64,000 bases of DNA, taken from assembly GCA_963798655.1 (NCBI GenBank), contig CAWCUH010000012.1, positions 372,001 through 436,000 of the forward strand, written 5' to 3'. The position numbers were made by a program, and so were the translations under genes. The notes below the pieces were generated by a model. That model had not been told where the DNA came from. It was given only the letters and a program-made list of their open reading frames with translations, and did not search any database. Numbering within the stretch: position 1 is the stretch's first letter; each line of letters begins with the position of its first letter. This stretch comes from CAVSMC01 sp963798655 (lineage in GTDB: Bacteria > Pseudomonadota > Gammaproteobacteria > Burkholderiales > Casimicrobiaceae). Positions 43,770 through 52,258 of this stretch are shown here, piece after piece.

Positions 43770-44867
43770 GTGGACTGTAACAACCATTCTTAGACTACAA
43801 TGGCGTTCATGCCGAACGCCATCACACTGACTGAATCGGAACGCATGGAGCTCTCCAAGCAGGCGACCCGCCGTACTGGACGCGCGGAAGATGCACGTCG
43901 CGCTCGGCTGGTCCTGCTGTTGGCTGAGGGCCATACGTGGGACGAGATTTGTACGCGGTTGCCGTGCAGTCGCGGTTTCATTGATAGCTGGAGCAAGCGC
44001 TTTGCCGCCGAGCGGGTTGCAGGCCTGTATAGCCGACATCGCGGCCAAACTGCGAGCGTGCTGACGCCGCGGCTTGAGGCTCGCATCCTGGAGTGGACCT
44101 CGACTAAAAATCCCACCGATGGCTCGACCCATTGGAGCACGCGCAAGCTGGGTCAGGCGTTGGGCGTGTCGCACATGATGGTGTCGCGTGTTTGGGCGAA
44201 GCACGGTCTGCAACCGCATCGGTTGGAACGCTATCTGACATCGAATGACCCCGAGTTCGAGACCAAGGCCGCGGACGTCATTGGTCTCTACCTCAATCCG
44301 CCGGCGCACGCGGCAGTGTTCTGTGTCGATGAGAAGACGGCCATTCAAGCGTTGGATCGCCTCGATCCGGTGTTGCCGCTGTCGCCTGGTCGCGCCGAGC
44401 GTCATGGCTTCGAGTATTTCCGCCACGGCACCCTGTCGTTGTACGCGGCTTTCAATACCAAGACCGGTGAGGTGCTGGGCAAGACTGCCGAGCGCCACAC
44501 CTCGGCCGAGTTCGTGGCGTTTCTCGCTGACATCGTCGTGAACCAGCCGCGCGGTAAGGAGATTCATGTGATCGCCGACAATCTGTCCGCGCACAAGACT
44601 AAGCGGGTCGATGCGTTTCTTGCCGAGCACCGCAACGTTCATCTGCACTTCACTCCAACCTATTCATCCTGGCTCAACCAGGTCGAACTCTGGTTTGCCA
44701 AGATCGAGCGCGACGTGATCGCACGCGGTGTCTTCAAATCGGTTCCAGACCTTAAACGCAAGCTGATGCGCTACATCCGGCATTACAACAACGAGCCGAA
44801 GCCGGTGAAGTGGAAGTACTTCGATCCATCGCGCCGGATCAGTTCAGAATCAGTTGTTACAGTCCAC
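43770..44867 (+). mobile_element. Complete IS630-family insertion sequence (1098 bp)
   Basis: Terminal inverted repeats GTGGACTGTAACAAC (43770-43784) and GTTGTTACAGTCCAC (44853-44867) match perfectly over 15 bases and weakly beyond. The element is flanked by the TA dinucleotide at 43768-43769 and 44868-44869, the target duplication of IS630/Tc1-type elements. It carries one full-length transposase gene and looks able to move. Confidence 0.95.
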
Positions 44868-44870
44868 TAG
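43800..44870 (+). CDS. IS630-family transposase
   Basis: DDE transposase of 356 residues. An N-terminal winged HTH region (ARRARLVLLLAEGHTWDEI, GQALGVSHMMVSRVWAKHG) precedes the catalytic core with the first Asp in AVFCVDEKTAI, the second in HVIADNLSAHK and the Glu in SSWLNQVELWFAKIER. The reading frame is intact. Its stop codon TAG is made from the duplicated target TA plus the flanking G, so the element itself does not encode a complete stop. Confidence 0.95.
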   Translation: MAFMPNAITLTESERMELSKQATRRTGRAEDARRARLVLLLAEGHTWDEICTRLPCSRGFIDSWSKRFAAERVAGLYSRHRGQTASVLTPRLEARILEWTSTKNPTDGSTHWSTRKLGQALGVSHMMVSRVWAKHGLQPHRLERYLTSNDPEFETKAADVIGLYLNPPAHAAVFCVDEKTAIQALDRLDPVLPLSPGRAERHGFEYFRHGTLSLYAAFNTKTGEVLGKTAERHTSAEFVAFLADIVVNQPRGKEIHVIADNLSAHKTKRVDAFLAEHRNVHLHFTPTYSSWLNQVELWFAKIERDVIARGVFKSVPDLKRKLMRYIRHYNNEPKPVKWKYFDPSRRISSESVVTVH

Positions 44871-44960
44871 TGGACAGTCGAAGGCGACTATTACATCCAC
44901 GGCACCCGCACTAGCGGCGTAGCAGGCAACCCCCAACGCAGCGAGACCAACTTGTCTCAT

Positions 44961-45327
44961 CACATGCTCCCCTCGGAGCGTCCGCCTCCTTTAGCTTACA
45001 CATCGAGAGGAAGTTTGGCGATTGATGATCCTCAAGAGGGCGTCGTGCTAGCACGCGCGGCGTTTCGCCGCAGCGCTTCAGCATGCGTCGTCGGTGACTT
45101 ACGGTAACTATGTACTCAAGACATTGGGACGTTGCTTTTGCTCTACGCAAAGTGCTATCGGGATATCCTCCACGCGAACGCTCATTCTCCCAAGGCGACT
45201 GCGTGCGAGTACGCGGGCAGTGACGGGCGTTGCAAGAGCAATATTTCGGCATTCCGGTCGACGCGTGAACCACGCTTATGACGGTGAAGGCGACGACGCA
45301 ACCAACCGTTCAACTGAAAGGACGACC
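44961..45327. other. Intergenic region upstream of the PsiF-repeat gene
   Basis: About 370 bases without a convincing gene. It should hold the promoter of the IS-interrupted gene (minus) and of the PsiF-repeat gene (plus). The base composition is closer to 50 per cent GC than the flanking core genes. No clear -35/-10 pair stood out. Confidence 0.5.
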
Positions 45328-45597
45328 ATGAAGCGATTTCTCCTTGGTGCAGTGATCGCCGCGCTTGCCAGTAACGTAGCGTGGGCCGCAAATCCCGCTT
45401 GCGAAGCGCAGGCCGCGGATAAGAAGCTCGCCGGTGCGGCCAAGGCGAGCTTCATCAAGAAATGCGATAGCGACGCACAGGCCGCGGCGACGCAGGCTTG
45501 CAACACGCAGGCGGCGGACAAGAAGCTCGCAGGCGCCGCCAAGACCAGCTTCGTCAAGAAGTGCGTGAAGGACGCCGCCGCGGCGCCCGCGAAGTAG
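45328..45597 (+). CDS. PsiF-repeat small exported protein
   Basis: An 89-residue protein with a signal peptide (residues 1-20, ending AWAA) and two tandem PsiF repeats: ACEAQAADKKLAGAAKASFIKKC and its near copy ACNTQAADKKLAGAAKTSFVKKC. Each repeat has one Cys at each end, probably forming disulfides. PsiF is known as phosphate-starvation induced in E. coli; molecular function is not established. The ATG at 45328 has AAGGA upstream. The following 170 bases to uvrD show no gene. Confidence 0.88.
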   Translation: MKRFLLGAVIAALASNVAWAANPACEAQAADKKLAGAAKASFIKKCDSDAQAAATQACNTQAADKKLAGAAKTSFVKKCVKDAAAAPAK

Positions 45598-45769
45598 CCC
45601 ACCGCCTCCCCCGATTGCGAGCGATGAGCGCCGAGGCGATCCGGCTGCGGCTCTTCGCTCACGCCCTCGGCCTCCGCGCAGCCTGACTTATCGATGCACC
45701 GCGCTGTCGGCCTCGCCGCGGCGATTCGCGCTTGCTCGCATCCCCGCGAGCGGGGCCTCTGCTCGCCGC

Positions 45770-48019
45770 TCACGCCGCTTCGAGTTTCGCGTACTCGAGC
45801 GACAGCCACTTGACGCCGGCGTCGCGGAAGTTCACCTGAACGCGCGCGTCGCTGCCGCTTCCTTCGGCGTCGACGATGACGCCGACGCCGAACTTCGCAT
45901 GACGCACGCTCTGCCCGATGCGCCATCCGGAAGGTGTCGATGTCGCGCTCGGCGCACGCGGCATCCTGTCGTTCTGCGGACGCACCCAGCGGGCACCCCA
46001 TTCCGCCGTGTCGACGTCGATCGAGCGGCGACGCGAAAGCGCCGACAGCCACTGCACGAGCTCGCGCGGAACCTCGTCGACGAAGCGCGACGCGACGTGA
46101 TAGCGCACTTGCCCGTGCAGCATCCGGCTCTGCGCGAGCGTCAGGTAGAGCCGCCGCTTCGCGCGCGTGATCGCGACGTACATCAGCCGGCGCTCTTCCT
46201 CGACGCCGTCGGCCTCGGACAGGCTGTTCTCGTGCGGGAACAGGCCTTCCTCGAGGCCGCTGACGAACACCGTGTGGAACTCGAGTCCCTTCGCCGAGTG
46301 CACGGTCATCAGCTGCAACGCCGGACGGCCCTCGGCCGCCTGCGTGTCGCCGGCCTCGAGCGCCGCATGCGCGAGGAACGCCGTCAGCGGATCCGAAGCG
46401 CCTGCAGGCGGCTCGCTGTTGACGTCGGCTTCCGGCACGGCGATCGGCGCGTCGACGGCGAGGTCGGCTTCGCGCAGGAATGCGCCGGCAGCGTTGACGA
46501 GCTCCTCGAGATTCTCGATGCGCTCGTCGCCGTCCTTCTCGTTGCGGTAATGGCCGACGAGGCCGGACGCAGCGTTCACGTGCTCGACGGCCTCCGGCAG
46601 CGGCAGCCCGGCGGTTGCGGCCTGCATCGTCTCGACCAGCCCGACGAACCCCGCGAGCGCAGCCCCCGACTTGCCGGAGAGGGCGCCCGCGCTCGCCGCC
46701 CGCCACAGGCTCGTGCCGCGCGCGCGCGCAGCGTCCTGCAGCGACTCGAGCGTACGTGCGCCGATGCCGCGCGGCGGAAAGTTCACCACGCGCAGCAGCG
46801 CGCCGTCATCGTCCGGGCTCGCGAGCAGCCGCAGGTACGCAAGCGCGTGCTTCACCTCGGCCCGCTCGAAAAAGCGCATGCCGCCATACACGCGATACGG
46901 AATCGCCGCGTTGAAGAGCGCGTGCTCGAGCACGCGCGACTGCGCGTTCGATCGATACAGCACCGCGCAGTCGGACAGCGGAACGCCGTCGGCGTTGATG
47001 CTTTTGACGACGTCGACGATGAACGCCGCCTCGTCGAGATCCGACGGCGCCGCAAATGCGCGGATCGGCTCGCCTTTGCCGTCCGACGTCCACAAGTTCT
47101 TGCCGAGCCGCAGCGCATTGTGTCGGATCAGCGCGTTCGCCGCGTCGAGGATGTGTCCGTGCGAGCGGTAGTTCTGCTCGAGCTTGATCAGCGTGACGGG
47201 CCGCTGCGCAGCGGCGAAATCGCGCTCGAAGTGCTGCATGTTCGCGACGTTCGCACCGCGAAACGCGTAGATCGATTGGTCATCGTCGCCGACGGCGAAC
47301 ACCGCCGCATCGGTTCCGGCCAGCAATTTCAGCCACGCGTATTGCAGCTTGTTCGTATCCTGGAACTCGTCGACGAGCACGTGCGAGAAGCGCCGCTGGT
47401 AGTGACCGCGCAGGCCGTCGTGGTCGCGCAGCATCTCGTAGCTGCGCAGCAGCAGCTCGGCGAAGTCGACCGCTCCCTCGCGCTGGCACATCGCGTCGTA
47501 CAGCGCGTAATGCTCGACCTGCCGGCGCGTGAACTCGTCGCCCGCCTCGACGGCCGACGGCCGCAGCCCCTCCTCCTTCGCGTTCGCGATGAAATACTGA
47601 AGCTGCCGCGCAGGGAAGCGCTCGTCGTCGATGTTGTGCGCCTTGTACATGCGCTTGATGAGCGCGAGCTGGTCCTGCGTGTCCATGATCTGGAACATCT
47701 GCGGCAGGTTCGCCTCGCGGTGATGCGCGCGCAGCATCCGGTTGCACAGCCCGTGGAACGTGCCGATCCACATGCCGCGCAGGTTGATCGGTGTCAGCGT
47801 CGAAAGCCGCAGCAGCATCTCTTTCGCCGCCTTGTTCGTGAACGTGACGGCGAGTATAGACAGCGGTGACGCCTGCCCGGTCGCAAGCAGCCACGCGATG
47901 CGCGTCGTCAGCACGCGCGTCTTGCCGCTGCCCGCGCCGGCGAGGATCAGAGCGGATTGATGCGGCAGCGTGACTGCCGCCAACTGCTCCGCATTGAGAT
48001 TGGCGAGAAGCGGCGTCAT
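45770..48019 (-). CDS. uvrD: UvrD/PcrA-type superfamily 1 DNA helicase
   Basis: 3'-5' helicase of nucleotide excision and mismatch repair, 749 residues. Helicase motifs are Walker A AGAGSGKTRVL, VTFTNKAAKEM, GTFHGLCNRML, Walker B VLVDEFQDTN, GDDDQSIYAFRGA, LEQNYRS, TVHSAKGLEFHTVF and AITRAKRRLYL. The C-terminal Tudor-like tail (RHAKFGVGVIVDAEG) is that of UvrD/PcrA. The start is ATG 48019 (MTPLLANLNAEQLAAV). It is divergent from argA with 76 bases between the starts. Confidence 0.94.
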   Translation of the reverse strand: MTPLLANLNAEQLAAVTLPHQSALILAGAGSGKTRVLTTRIAWLLATGQASPLSILAVTFTNKAAKEMLLRLSTLTPINLRGMWIGTFHGLCNRMLRAHHREANLPQMFQIMDTQDQLALIKRMYKAHNIDDERFPARQLQYFIANAKEEGLRPSAVEAGDEFTRRQVEHYALYDAMCQREGAVDFAELLLRSYEMLRDHDGLRGHYQRRFSHVLVDEFQDTNKLQYAWLKLLAGTDAAVFAVGDDDQSIYAFRGANVANMQHFERDFAAAQRPVTLIKLEQNYRSHGHILDAANALIRHNALRLGKNLWTSDGKGEPIRAFAAPSDLDEAAFIVDVVKSINADGVPLSDCAVLYRSNAQSRVLEHALFNAAIPYRVYGGMRFFERAEVKHALAYLRLLASPDDDGALLRVVNFPPRGIGARTLESLQDAARARGTSLWRAASAGALSGKSGAALAGFVGLVETMQAATAGLPLPEAVEHVNAASGLVGHYRNEKDGDERIENLEELVNAAGAFLREADLAVDAPIAVPEADVNSEPPAGASDPLTAFLAHAALEAGDTQAAEGRPALQLMTVHSAKGLEFHTVFVSGLEEGLFPHENSLSEADGVEEERRLMYVAITRAKRRLYLTLAQSRMLHGQVRYHVASRFVDEVPRELVQWLSALSRRRSIDVDTAEWGARWVRPQNDRMPRAPSATSTPSGWRIGQSVRHAKFGVGVIVDAEGSGSDARVQVNFRDAGVKWLSLEYAKLEAA

Positions 48020-48064
48020 TGCTTCAAGGATACCCGACGCGCGGCTCGCGGCCCTCGGCCACGC

Positions 48065-48070
48065 TATAAT
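48065..48070 (+). promoter_or_regulatory. Predicted -10 element of argA
   Basis: A consensus TATAAT sits 26 bases before the argA ATG, giving a leader of about 20 bases. No good -35 hexamer is seen at the right distance. Confidence 0.5.
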
Positions 48071-48095
48071 TGCCGTGCTCGTCACGCCCCCGCAC

Positions 48096-49448
48096 ATGCC
48101 GCCCTCCGCCCTCGCCGCGCCGGCCGCCCATTCGGCGACGACGCGCGCGTTCGTGCAATGGATTCGCTCGGCCGCGCCGTACATCCACGCGTTTCGGGGC
48201 AAGACATTCGTCATCGCGTTCGGCGGAGAAGCCGTTGCCGACGACACGTTCCTCGGCATCGTGCACGACCTCAATCTGCTGCACAGCCTCGGCATCCATC
48301 TTGTCGTCGTGCACGGCTCGCGCCCGCAGATCGAGGCGATCCTCGCGCAACAGAACATCCCGAGCCGCTACGCGTTCGGCCTGCGCGTGACCGACGCCGA
48401 GACGATGGACTGCGTGCTCGAAGCCTCGGGGCAGGTGAGAAGCCGCATCGAGGCGATGCTTTCGCTCGGCATCGCCAATTCGCCGATGGCCGGTGCGCGC
48501 ATCCGCGTGTCGAGCGGCAATTACCTCACCGCGAAGCCGCTCGGCGTACGCGACGGCATCGACATGCAACTCACCGGCGAAGTGCGCCGCGTCGACACCG
48601 ACGCGATCAACCAGCGGCTCGACGATGGCGACATCGTGCTGATTTCGCCGCTCGGCTACTCGCCGACCGGCGAGATCTTCAACCTCGCGCTGGAGGAGGT
48701 CGCGACGCAGGTCGCCGTGCGTCTCAGCGCGCACAAGCTCGTGTTCCTCATGGAGACCGACGGCGTGCGCAACGGCCGCCGCCAGCTCCTGACCGAGCTG
48801 TCGACGAAAGACGCCGAGGCGCTGCTCGCGGCCGGCCCGTCGAAGCTTCCGCCCGACGTCCAGCATTACCTGCCGTGCGCGATCCGCGCGTGCGACAACG
48901 GCGTCAAGCGCGCGCACCTGATCAGCCGCCACCTCGACGGCGCGCTGCTGCTCGAGATGTTCACGCGCGACGGCGTCGGCACGATGGTCGCGGCGAACGC
49001 GCTCGCGCATCTGCGACCGGCGACGATCGACGACGTGCGCGGCATCATCGCGATCATCGAGCCGCTCGAGGAGCAGGGCGTCCTGGTGCCGCGCTCGCGC
49101 GAGCGGCTCGAAACCGAGATCGAGCGCTTCGTGGTCGCCGAGCACGACGGCGCGATCATCGGCTGCGCCGCGCTGTACGCTTTCCCCGATGAAGGCGCGG
49201 GCGAGCTCGCCGCGCTCGCCGTGCATCCGGATTTCCGCCGCGAAGGCTACGGCGAGGCGCTGATGAAGGAGATCGAGGCGCGCGCGCGCAAGCTCAGGCT
49301 CCCGGATCTCTTCGTCTTGACGACCCGAACATCGCAATGGTTCGTCGAGCGCGGGTATCGGCTCGCGTCGATCGCCGACCTGCCGAAGCAGAAGCAGGCG
49401 CTCTACAATTACCAGCGCAAGTCGCAGGTCTATCGCAAGCAACTCTAG
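48096..49448 (+). CDS. argA: N-acetylglutamate synthase ArgA
   Basis: First committed step of arginine synthesis, acetyl-CoA plus glutamate. It has 450 residues. An N-terminal amino-acid-kinase domain (KTFVIAFGGEAV, IHLVVVHGSRPQIE, LISPLGYSPTGEIFN) is followed by a C-terminal GNAT domain (GELAALAVHPDFRREGYGEAL, acetyl-CoA site). This two-domain plan is the classic ArgA. The kinase-like domain normally binds the feedback inhibitor arginine. Start ATG 48096 fits the TATAAT upstream. Confidence 0.94.
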   Translation: MPPSALAAPAAHSATTRAFVQWIRSAAPYIHAFRGKTFVIAFGGEAVADDTFLGIVHDLNLLHSLGIHLVVVHGSRPQIEAILAQQNIPSRYAFGLRVTDAETMDCVLEASGQVRSRIEAMLSLGIANSPMAGARIRVSSGNYLTAKPLGVRDGIDMQLTGEVRRVDTDAINQRLDDGDIVLISPLGYSPTGEIFNLALEEVATQVAVRLSAHKLVFLMETDGVRNGRRQLLTELSTKDAEALLAAGPSKLPPDVQHYLPCAIRACDNGVKRAHLISRHLDGALLLEMFTRDGVGTMVAANALAHLRPATIDDVRGIIAIIEPLEEQGVLVPRSRERLETEIERFVVAEHDGAIIGCAALYAFPDEGAGELAALAVHPDFRREGYGEALMKEIEARARKLRLPDLFVLTTRTSQWFVERGYRLASIADLPKQKQALYNYQRKSQVYRKQL

Positions 49449-49456
49449 AGGGTGTC

Positions 49457-49729
49457 ATGGCACGTACCGTGCAATGCGTGAAGCTCGGCCGCGAAGCCGA
49501 AGGGCTCGATCTGCCGCCGTATCCCGGCGAGCTCGGAAAGCGAATCTACGAAAGCGTGTCGAAGGAAGCGTGGCAACAGTGGCTGCGCCACCAGACGATG
49601 CTCGTCAACGAGAACCGGCTGTCGCTCGCCGACCCGCGCGCGCGCAAATGGCTCGCCGAGCAGATGGAAAAGCACTTCTTCGGCGAGGGCGCGGAAAGGC
49701 CGGCCGGATACGTGCCGCCCAGCGAATGA
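49457..49729 (+). CDS. yggX: Probable Fe(2+)-trafficking protein YggX
   Basis: A 90-residue protein that protects iron-sulfur enzymes and traffics iron. MARTVQCVKLGREAEGLD with the conserved Cys7, PPYPGELGKRIYE, W-x-x-W-L-x-x-Q and LINENRL-like MLVNENRLSLADPRAR are family marks. It starts 8 bases after argA and ends in an ATGA overlap with the next gene, so the three are likely one transcript. Confidence 0.95.
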   Translation: MARTVQCVKLGREAEGLDLPPYPGELGKRIYESVSKEAWQQWLRHQTMLVNENRLSLADPRARKWLAEQMEKHFFGEGAERPAGYVPPSE

Positions 49730-50304
49730 GCACGCCCATCTCGCGCTATCCGGTTCCCGCGCTCGATTCGCTGCCGGACGACATCCGCGCGCGCATTGTG
49801 GAAGTGCAGCAGAAAGCCGGCTTCGTGCCCAACGTGTTCGTGACGCTCGCGCATCGGCCGGACGAGTTTCGCGCGTTCTTCGCCTATCACGACGCGCTGA
49901 TGCTCAAGGACGGCGGGCTCACCAAGGCCGAGCGCGAGATGATCGTCGTCGCCACCTCGGGCGCGAACGATTGCGTGTACTGCGTCGTCGCGCACGGCGC
50001 GATCCTTCGTGTGTACGCGAAGAACGCGCTCGTCGCCGACCAGGTCGCGACCAACTATCGCAAGGCGGACATCACGCCGCGGCAGAAGGCGATGCTCGCG
50101 TTCGCGCTCAAGGTGGCGCTGCGCAGCGCCGAGATCGGCGACGACGACTTCGCCGCGCTGCGCGAGCATGGGTTCTCCGACGAGGACATCTGGGACATCG
50201 GCGCGATCAGTGCGTTCTTCGCGCTGTCGAACCGCATGGCGAACCTGATCAGCATGCGGCCGAACGACGAGTTCTATCTGCTCGGACGCGTGCCCCGGAA
50301 ATGA
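49726..50304 (+). CDS. AhpD-like (carboxymuconolactone decarboxylase fold) peroxidase-related protein
   Basis: A 192-residue all-helical protein with a redox C-x-x-C-x(2)-H-G motif (NDCVYCVVAHGAI, near residues 85-97), preceded by TKAEREMIVVATSGAN. This is the peroxidase-related/AhpD-like group, which may reduce peroxides or disulfides. Start ATG 49726 overlaps the yggX stop. Its stop codon lies in the first bases of the family B hairpin. Confidence 0.87.
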   Translation: MSTPISRYPVPALDSLPDDIRARIVEVQQKAGFVPNVFVTLAHRPDEFRAFFAYHDALMLKDGGLTKAEREMIVVATSGANDCVYCVVAHGAILRVYAKNALVADQVATNYRKADITPRQKAMLAFALKVALRSAEIGDDDFAALREHGFSDEDIWDIGAISAFFALSNRMANLISMRPNDEFYLLGRVPRK

Positions 50305-50346
50305 GGGTCAGAGTGCGCGTGCGCTTCGACGCGCACTCTGACCCTC
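50303..50346. repeat. Family B palindromic repeat (44 bp) overlapping a stop codon
   Basis: Perfect 18-base arms, GAGGGTCAGAGTGCGCGT (50303-50320) and its complement (50329-50346), around an 8-base loop. The left arm includes the last two bases of the AhpD-like TGA stop. It sits between convergent genes (AhpD-like and cysC). The core GGGTCAGAGT recurs at 58491-58694. Confidence 0.85.
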
Positions 50347-50355
50347 GCGATTGGT

Positions 50356-50967
50356 TCAGCTGCGGCACGCGCCGACGACGAATTCGGCGAGCTTCGCGAC
50401 GCTGTGATCGATGTCGTCGACCGACGTGTCGACGATGAGCTCCGGCGATTCCGGCGCCTCGTACGGGCTGTCGATGCCGGTGAATTCGCGCAATTGGCCG
50501 CTGCGCGCCTTGCGGTAGAGTCCTTTGGGATCGCGCGCCTCGCATACGGCGAGCGGCGAGCGCACGTAGACCTCGATGAATCGGCGCGACCCCGCTGCCG
50601 CGCGCGCGCGCTTGCGATCCTCGCGGTACGGTGAGATGAACGCCGCGATGCAGATCGCGCCGGCGTCGGCGAACAGCGCCGCGACCTCGCCGACACGCCT
50701 GATGTTCTCCTGTCGTGCCTGCGGCGCGAAGCCGAGATCGGCATTGAGGCCGTTGCGCACGTTGTCGCCGTCGAGCGTGTAGACGAGCCAGCCGCGGTCG
50801 AAGAGGTGCCGTTCGACCGCCATCGCGAGCGTCGACTTGCCGGACGCCGAAAGTCCCGTGAGCCATACGACCGCGCCGCAGTGGCCGACGCGCACCGCAC
50901 GCTCGCCGGCAGTGACCTGGTGGTGAACCGGCGTCAGGTTGTTCGCCGCTGGCGAGCCGTCGTTCAT
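50356..50967 (-). CDS. cysC: Adenylylsulfate kinase (stand-alone)
   Basis: Phosphorylates adenosine phosphosulfate to PAPS. It has 203 residues. Walker A is LTGLSASGKST; the family blocks LDGDNVRNGLNADLGF, ENIRRVGEVAALF, FISPYREDRKRAR and DPKGLYRKARSG are present. It starts at ATG 50967 with ATGA overlap to the dihydroorotase-like gene, making it the last gene of the algH-ruvX-pyrR-pyrB-pyrC' operon. No cysN, cysD or other sulfate gene is nearby, so its place in a pyrimidine operon is unusual. Confidence 0.92.
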   Translation of the reverse strand: MNDGSPAANNLTPVHHQVTAGERAVRVGHCGAVVWLTGLSASGKSTLAMAVERHLFDRGWLVYTLDGDNVRNGLNADLGFAPQARQENIRRVGEVAALFADAGAICIAAFISPYREDRKRARAAAGSRRFIEVYVRSPLAVCEARDPKGLYRKARSGQLREFTGIDSPYEAPESPELIVDTSVDDIDHSVAKLAEFVVGACRS

Positions 50968-52256
50968 GCCGTTGCTCCGTGTTCGTGGACGACGCTGCCG
51001 TCGACGATCGTCCAGCGGACGACGCCGGGGACCTCGAGTCCGATGAACGGCGTGTTCTTCCCCTGGCTTCGCAGCGTGGAGCGCTCGACGCGCCAATGCG
51101 CGTCGGCATCGAACAGGCACAGGTCCGCCGGTCTGCCGACACCGAGATCGCCGGCATCGATGCCGAGCACGCGCGCCGGCGCAGCGGTGACGCGCGCAAG
51201 CGCGGCCGCAAGCGGCACCTTGTCGGCCGCAGCCCACTTGAGCACGAGCGGAAGCAGCAGCTCGAGGCCGGTCGCGCCGGGCGCCGCTTCGGCGAAGGGC
51301 AGCTGCTTGTCGTCGTCGTCGACCGGCGTGTGGTCCGAGCAGACGAGGTCGATCGTGCCGTCGGCGGCGGCAGCGCGCAGCGCGGCGCGATCGCGCGTAC
51401 CGCGCAGCGGCGGCGACAGCCGGCATTGCGCGTCGAACCAGCCGATGTCGACGTCGCACAGATGCAGGTGGTGAACCGCGACGTCGCACGTCACCGGCAA
51501 TCCTTCGGCCTTCGCCGCACGCACCATCGCGACGCCGTCGGCCGTCGACAGCCGGCACAGGTGAATTCGCACGCCGGTCTCGCGCACCAGCGCGAAGATC
51601 GTCGCGAGCGCGATCGTTTCTGCGCACGCAGGGATCGCCGGCAGGCCCAGTCGCGTCGCGACTTCTCCGTCGTGCGCGACGCCGCCGCGTGCAAGATGGG
51701 GGTCCTGCGCGCGCAGCCACACGCGATGGCCGAACGTCGCCGCGTATTGCAGCGCGCGCAGCAGCACCTGCGTGTCGGCGACCGCTTCGTCGGCTTGCGA
51801 GAAGGCGACGCAGCCGGCTTCGGCAAGCTCGCCCATCTCGGTCAGCGTCTCGCCGGCGAGCCGCTGCGTCAGCGCGCCGACCGGATAGACGTGCGTCCTG
51901 TTCAGCGACCGCGCGCGATGCTTGAGCATCTGGACGAGACCGGGCTCGTCGAGCGGCGGATCGGTATCCGGCGGACACGCGAGGCTCGTCACGCCGCCCG
52001 CCACCGCGGCATCGACCTCCGATTCGAGCGTCGCCTTGTATTCGAGTCCCGGCTCGCGCAGGCGCGCGGCGAGATCGATCAGCCCCGGCGCGACGACGAG
52101 CCCGGTCGCGTCGAGCGTGCGCTCGGCGCGAAAGCCCGACGGCGCGCGGTCGAGCGCGGCGATACGGCCGTCGGCGACGTACAGCGAGGCGACGCGGTCG
52201 ACGCCGTTCGCCGGATCGACGACGCGGCCGTTGCGGATCTCGATGTTGGCGCCCAC
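50964..52256 (-). CDS. Dihydroorotase-like pseudoenzyme PyrC'
   Basis: Amidohydrolase-fold protein of 430 residues encoded right after pyrB. The metal motif H-x-H of active enzymes (PHVHLREPG) reads DLAARLREPG here: both histidines are gone. The later metal-site pair also lacks a His (HLCRLST where active forms have H-x-C-H-x-S-T). The last metal Asp is kept in CSDHTP. It is therefore the inactive PyrC-like partner that in Pseudomonas holds the aspartate transcarbamoylase dodecamer together. A separate active dihydroorotase should exist elsewhere. Confidence 0.88.
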   Translation of the reverse strand: MGANIEIRNGRVVDPANGVDRVASLYVADGRIAALDRAPSGFRAERTLDATGLVVAPGLIDLAARLREPGLEYKATLESEVDAAVAGGVTSLACPPDTDPPLDEPGLVQMLKHRARSLNRTHVYPVGALTQRLAGETLTEMGELAEAGCVAFSQADEAVADTQVLLRALQYAATFGHRVWLRAQDPHLARGGVAHDGEVATRLGLPAIPACAETIALATIFALVRETGVRIHLCRLSTADGVAMVRAAKAEGLPVTCDVAVHHLHLCDVDIGWFDAQCRLSPPLRGTRDRAALRAAAADGTIDLVCSDHTPVDDDDKQLPFAEAAPGATGLELLLPLVLKWAAADKVPLAAALARVTAAPARVLGIDAGDLGVGRPADLCLFDADAHWRVERSTLRSQGKNTPFIGLEVPGVVRWTIVDGSVVHEHGATA

Positions 52257-52258
52257 CG

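Larger units (their letters stand above)
43614..44960 (-). pseudogene. Small two-helix membrane protein gene split by the IS630 element
   Basis: Reading minus from ATG 44960 (GAGGGGAG upstream) gives a signal-like start MRQVGLAALGVACYAASAGA and DVIVAFDCP up to the target TA at 44868. Removing the IS and one TA continues in frame from 43767 with EPVPISAWTVVAITAVVIVF, then HRLLKKR, then a second helix AAIIGASLLALIMGAA. The VPxSxW-helix-basic pattern recalls IPTL/PEP-type sorting signals. The open frame runs on to 43345 inside the next gene, so its true end is unclear. Confidence 0.65.

Noticed and set aside
45094..45327. An N-terminal extension of the PsiF-repeat protein
   Set aside because: The signal peptide begins at the ATG 45328, with a Shine-Dalgarno sequence just upstream; the extension has no coding character.
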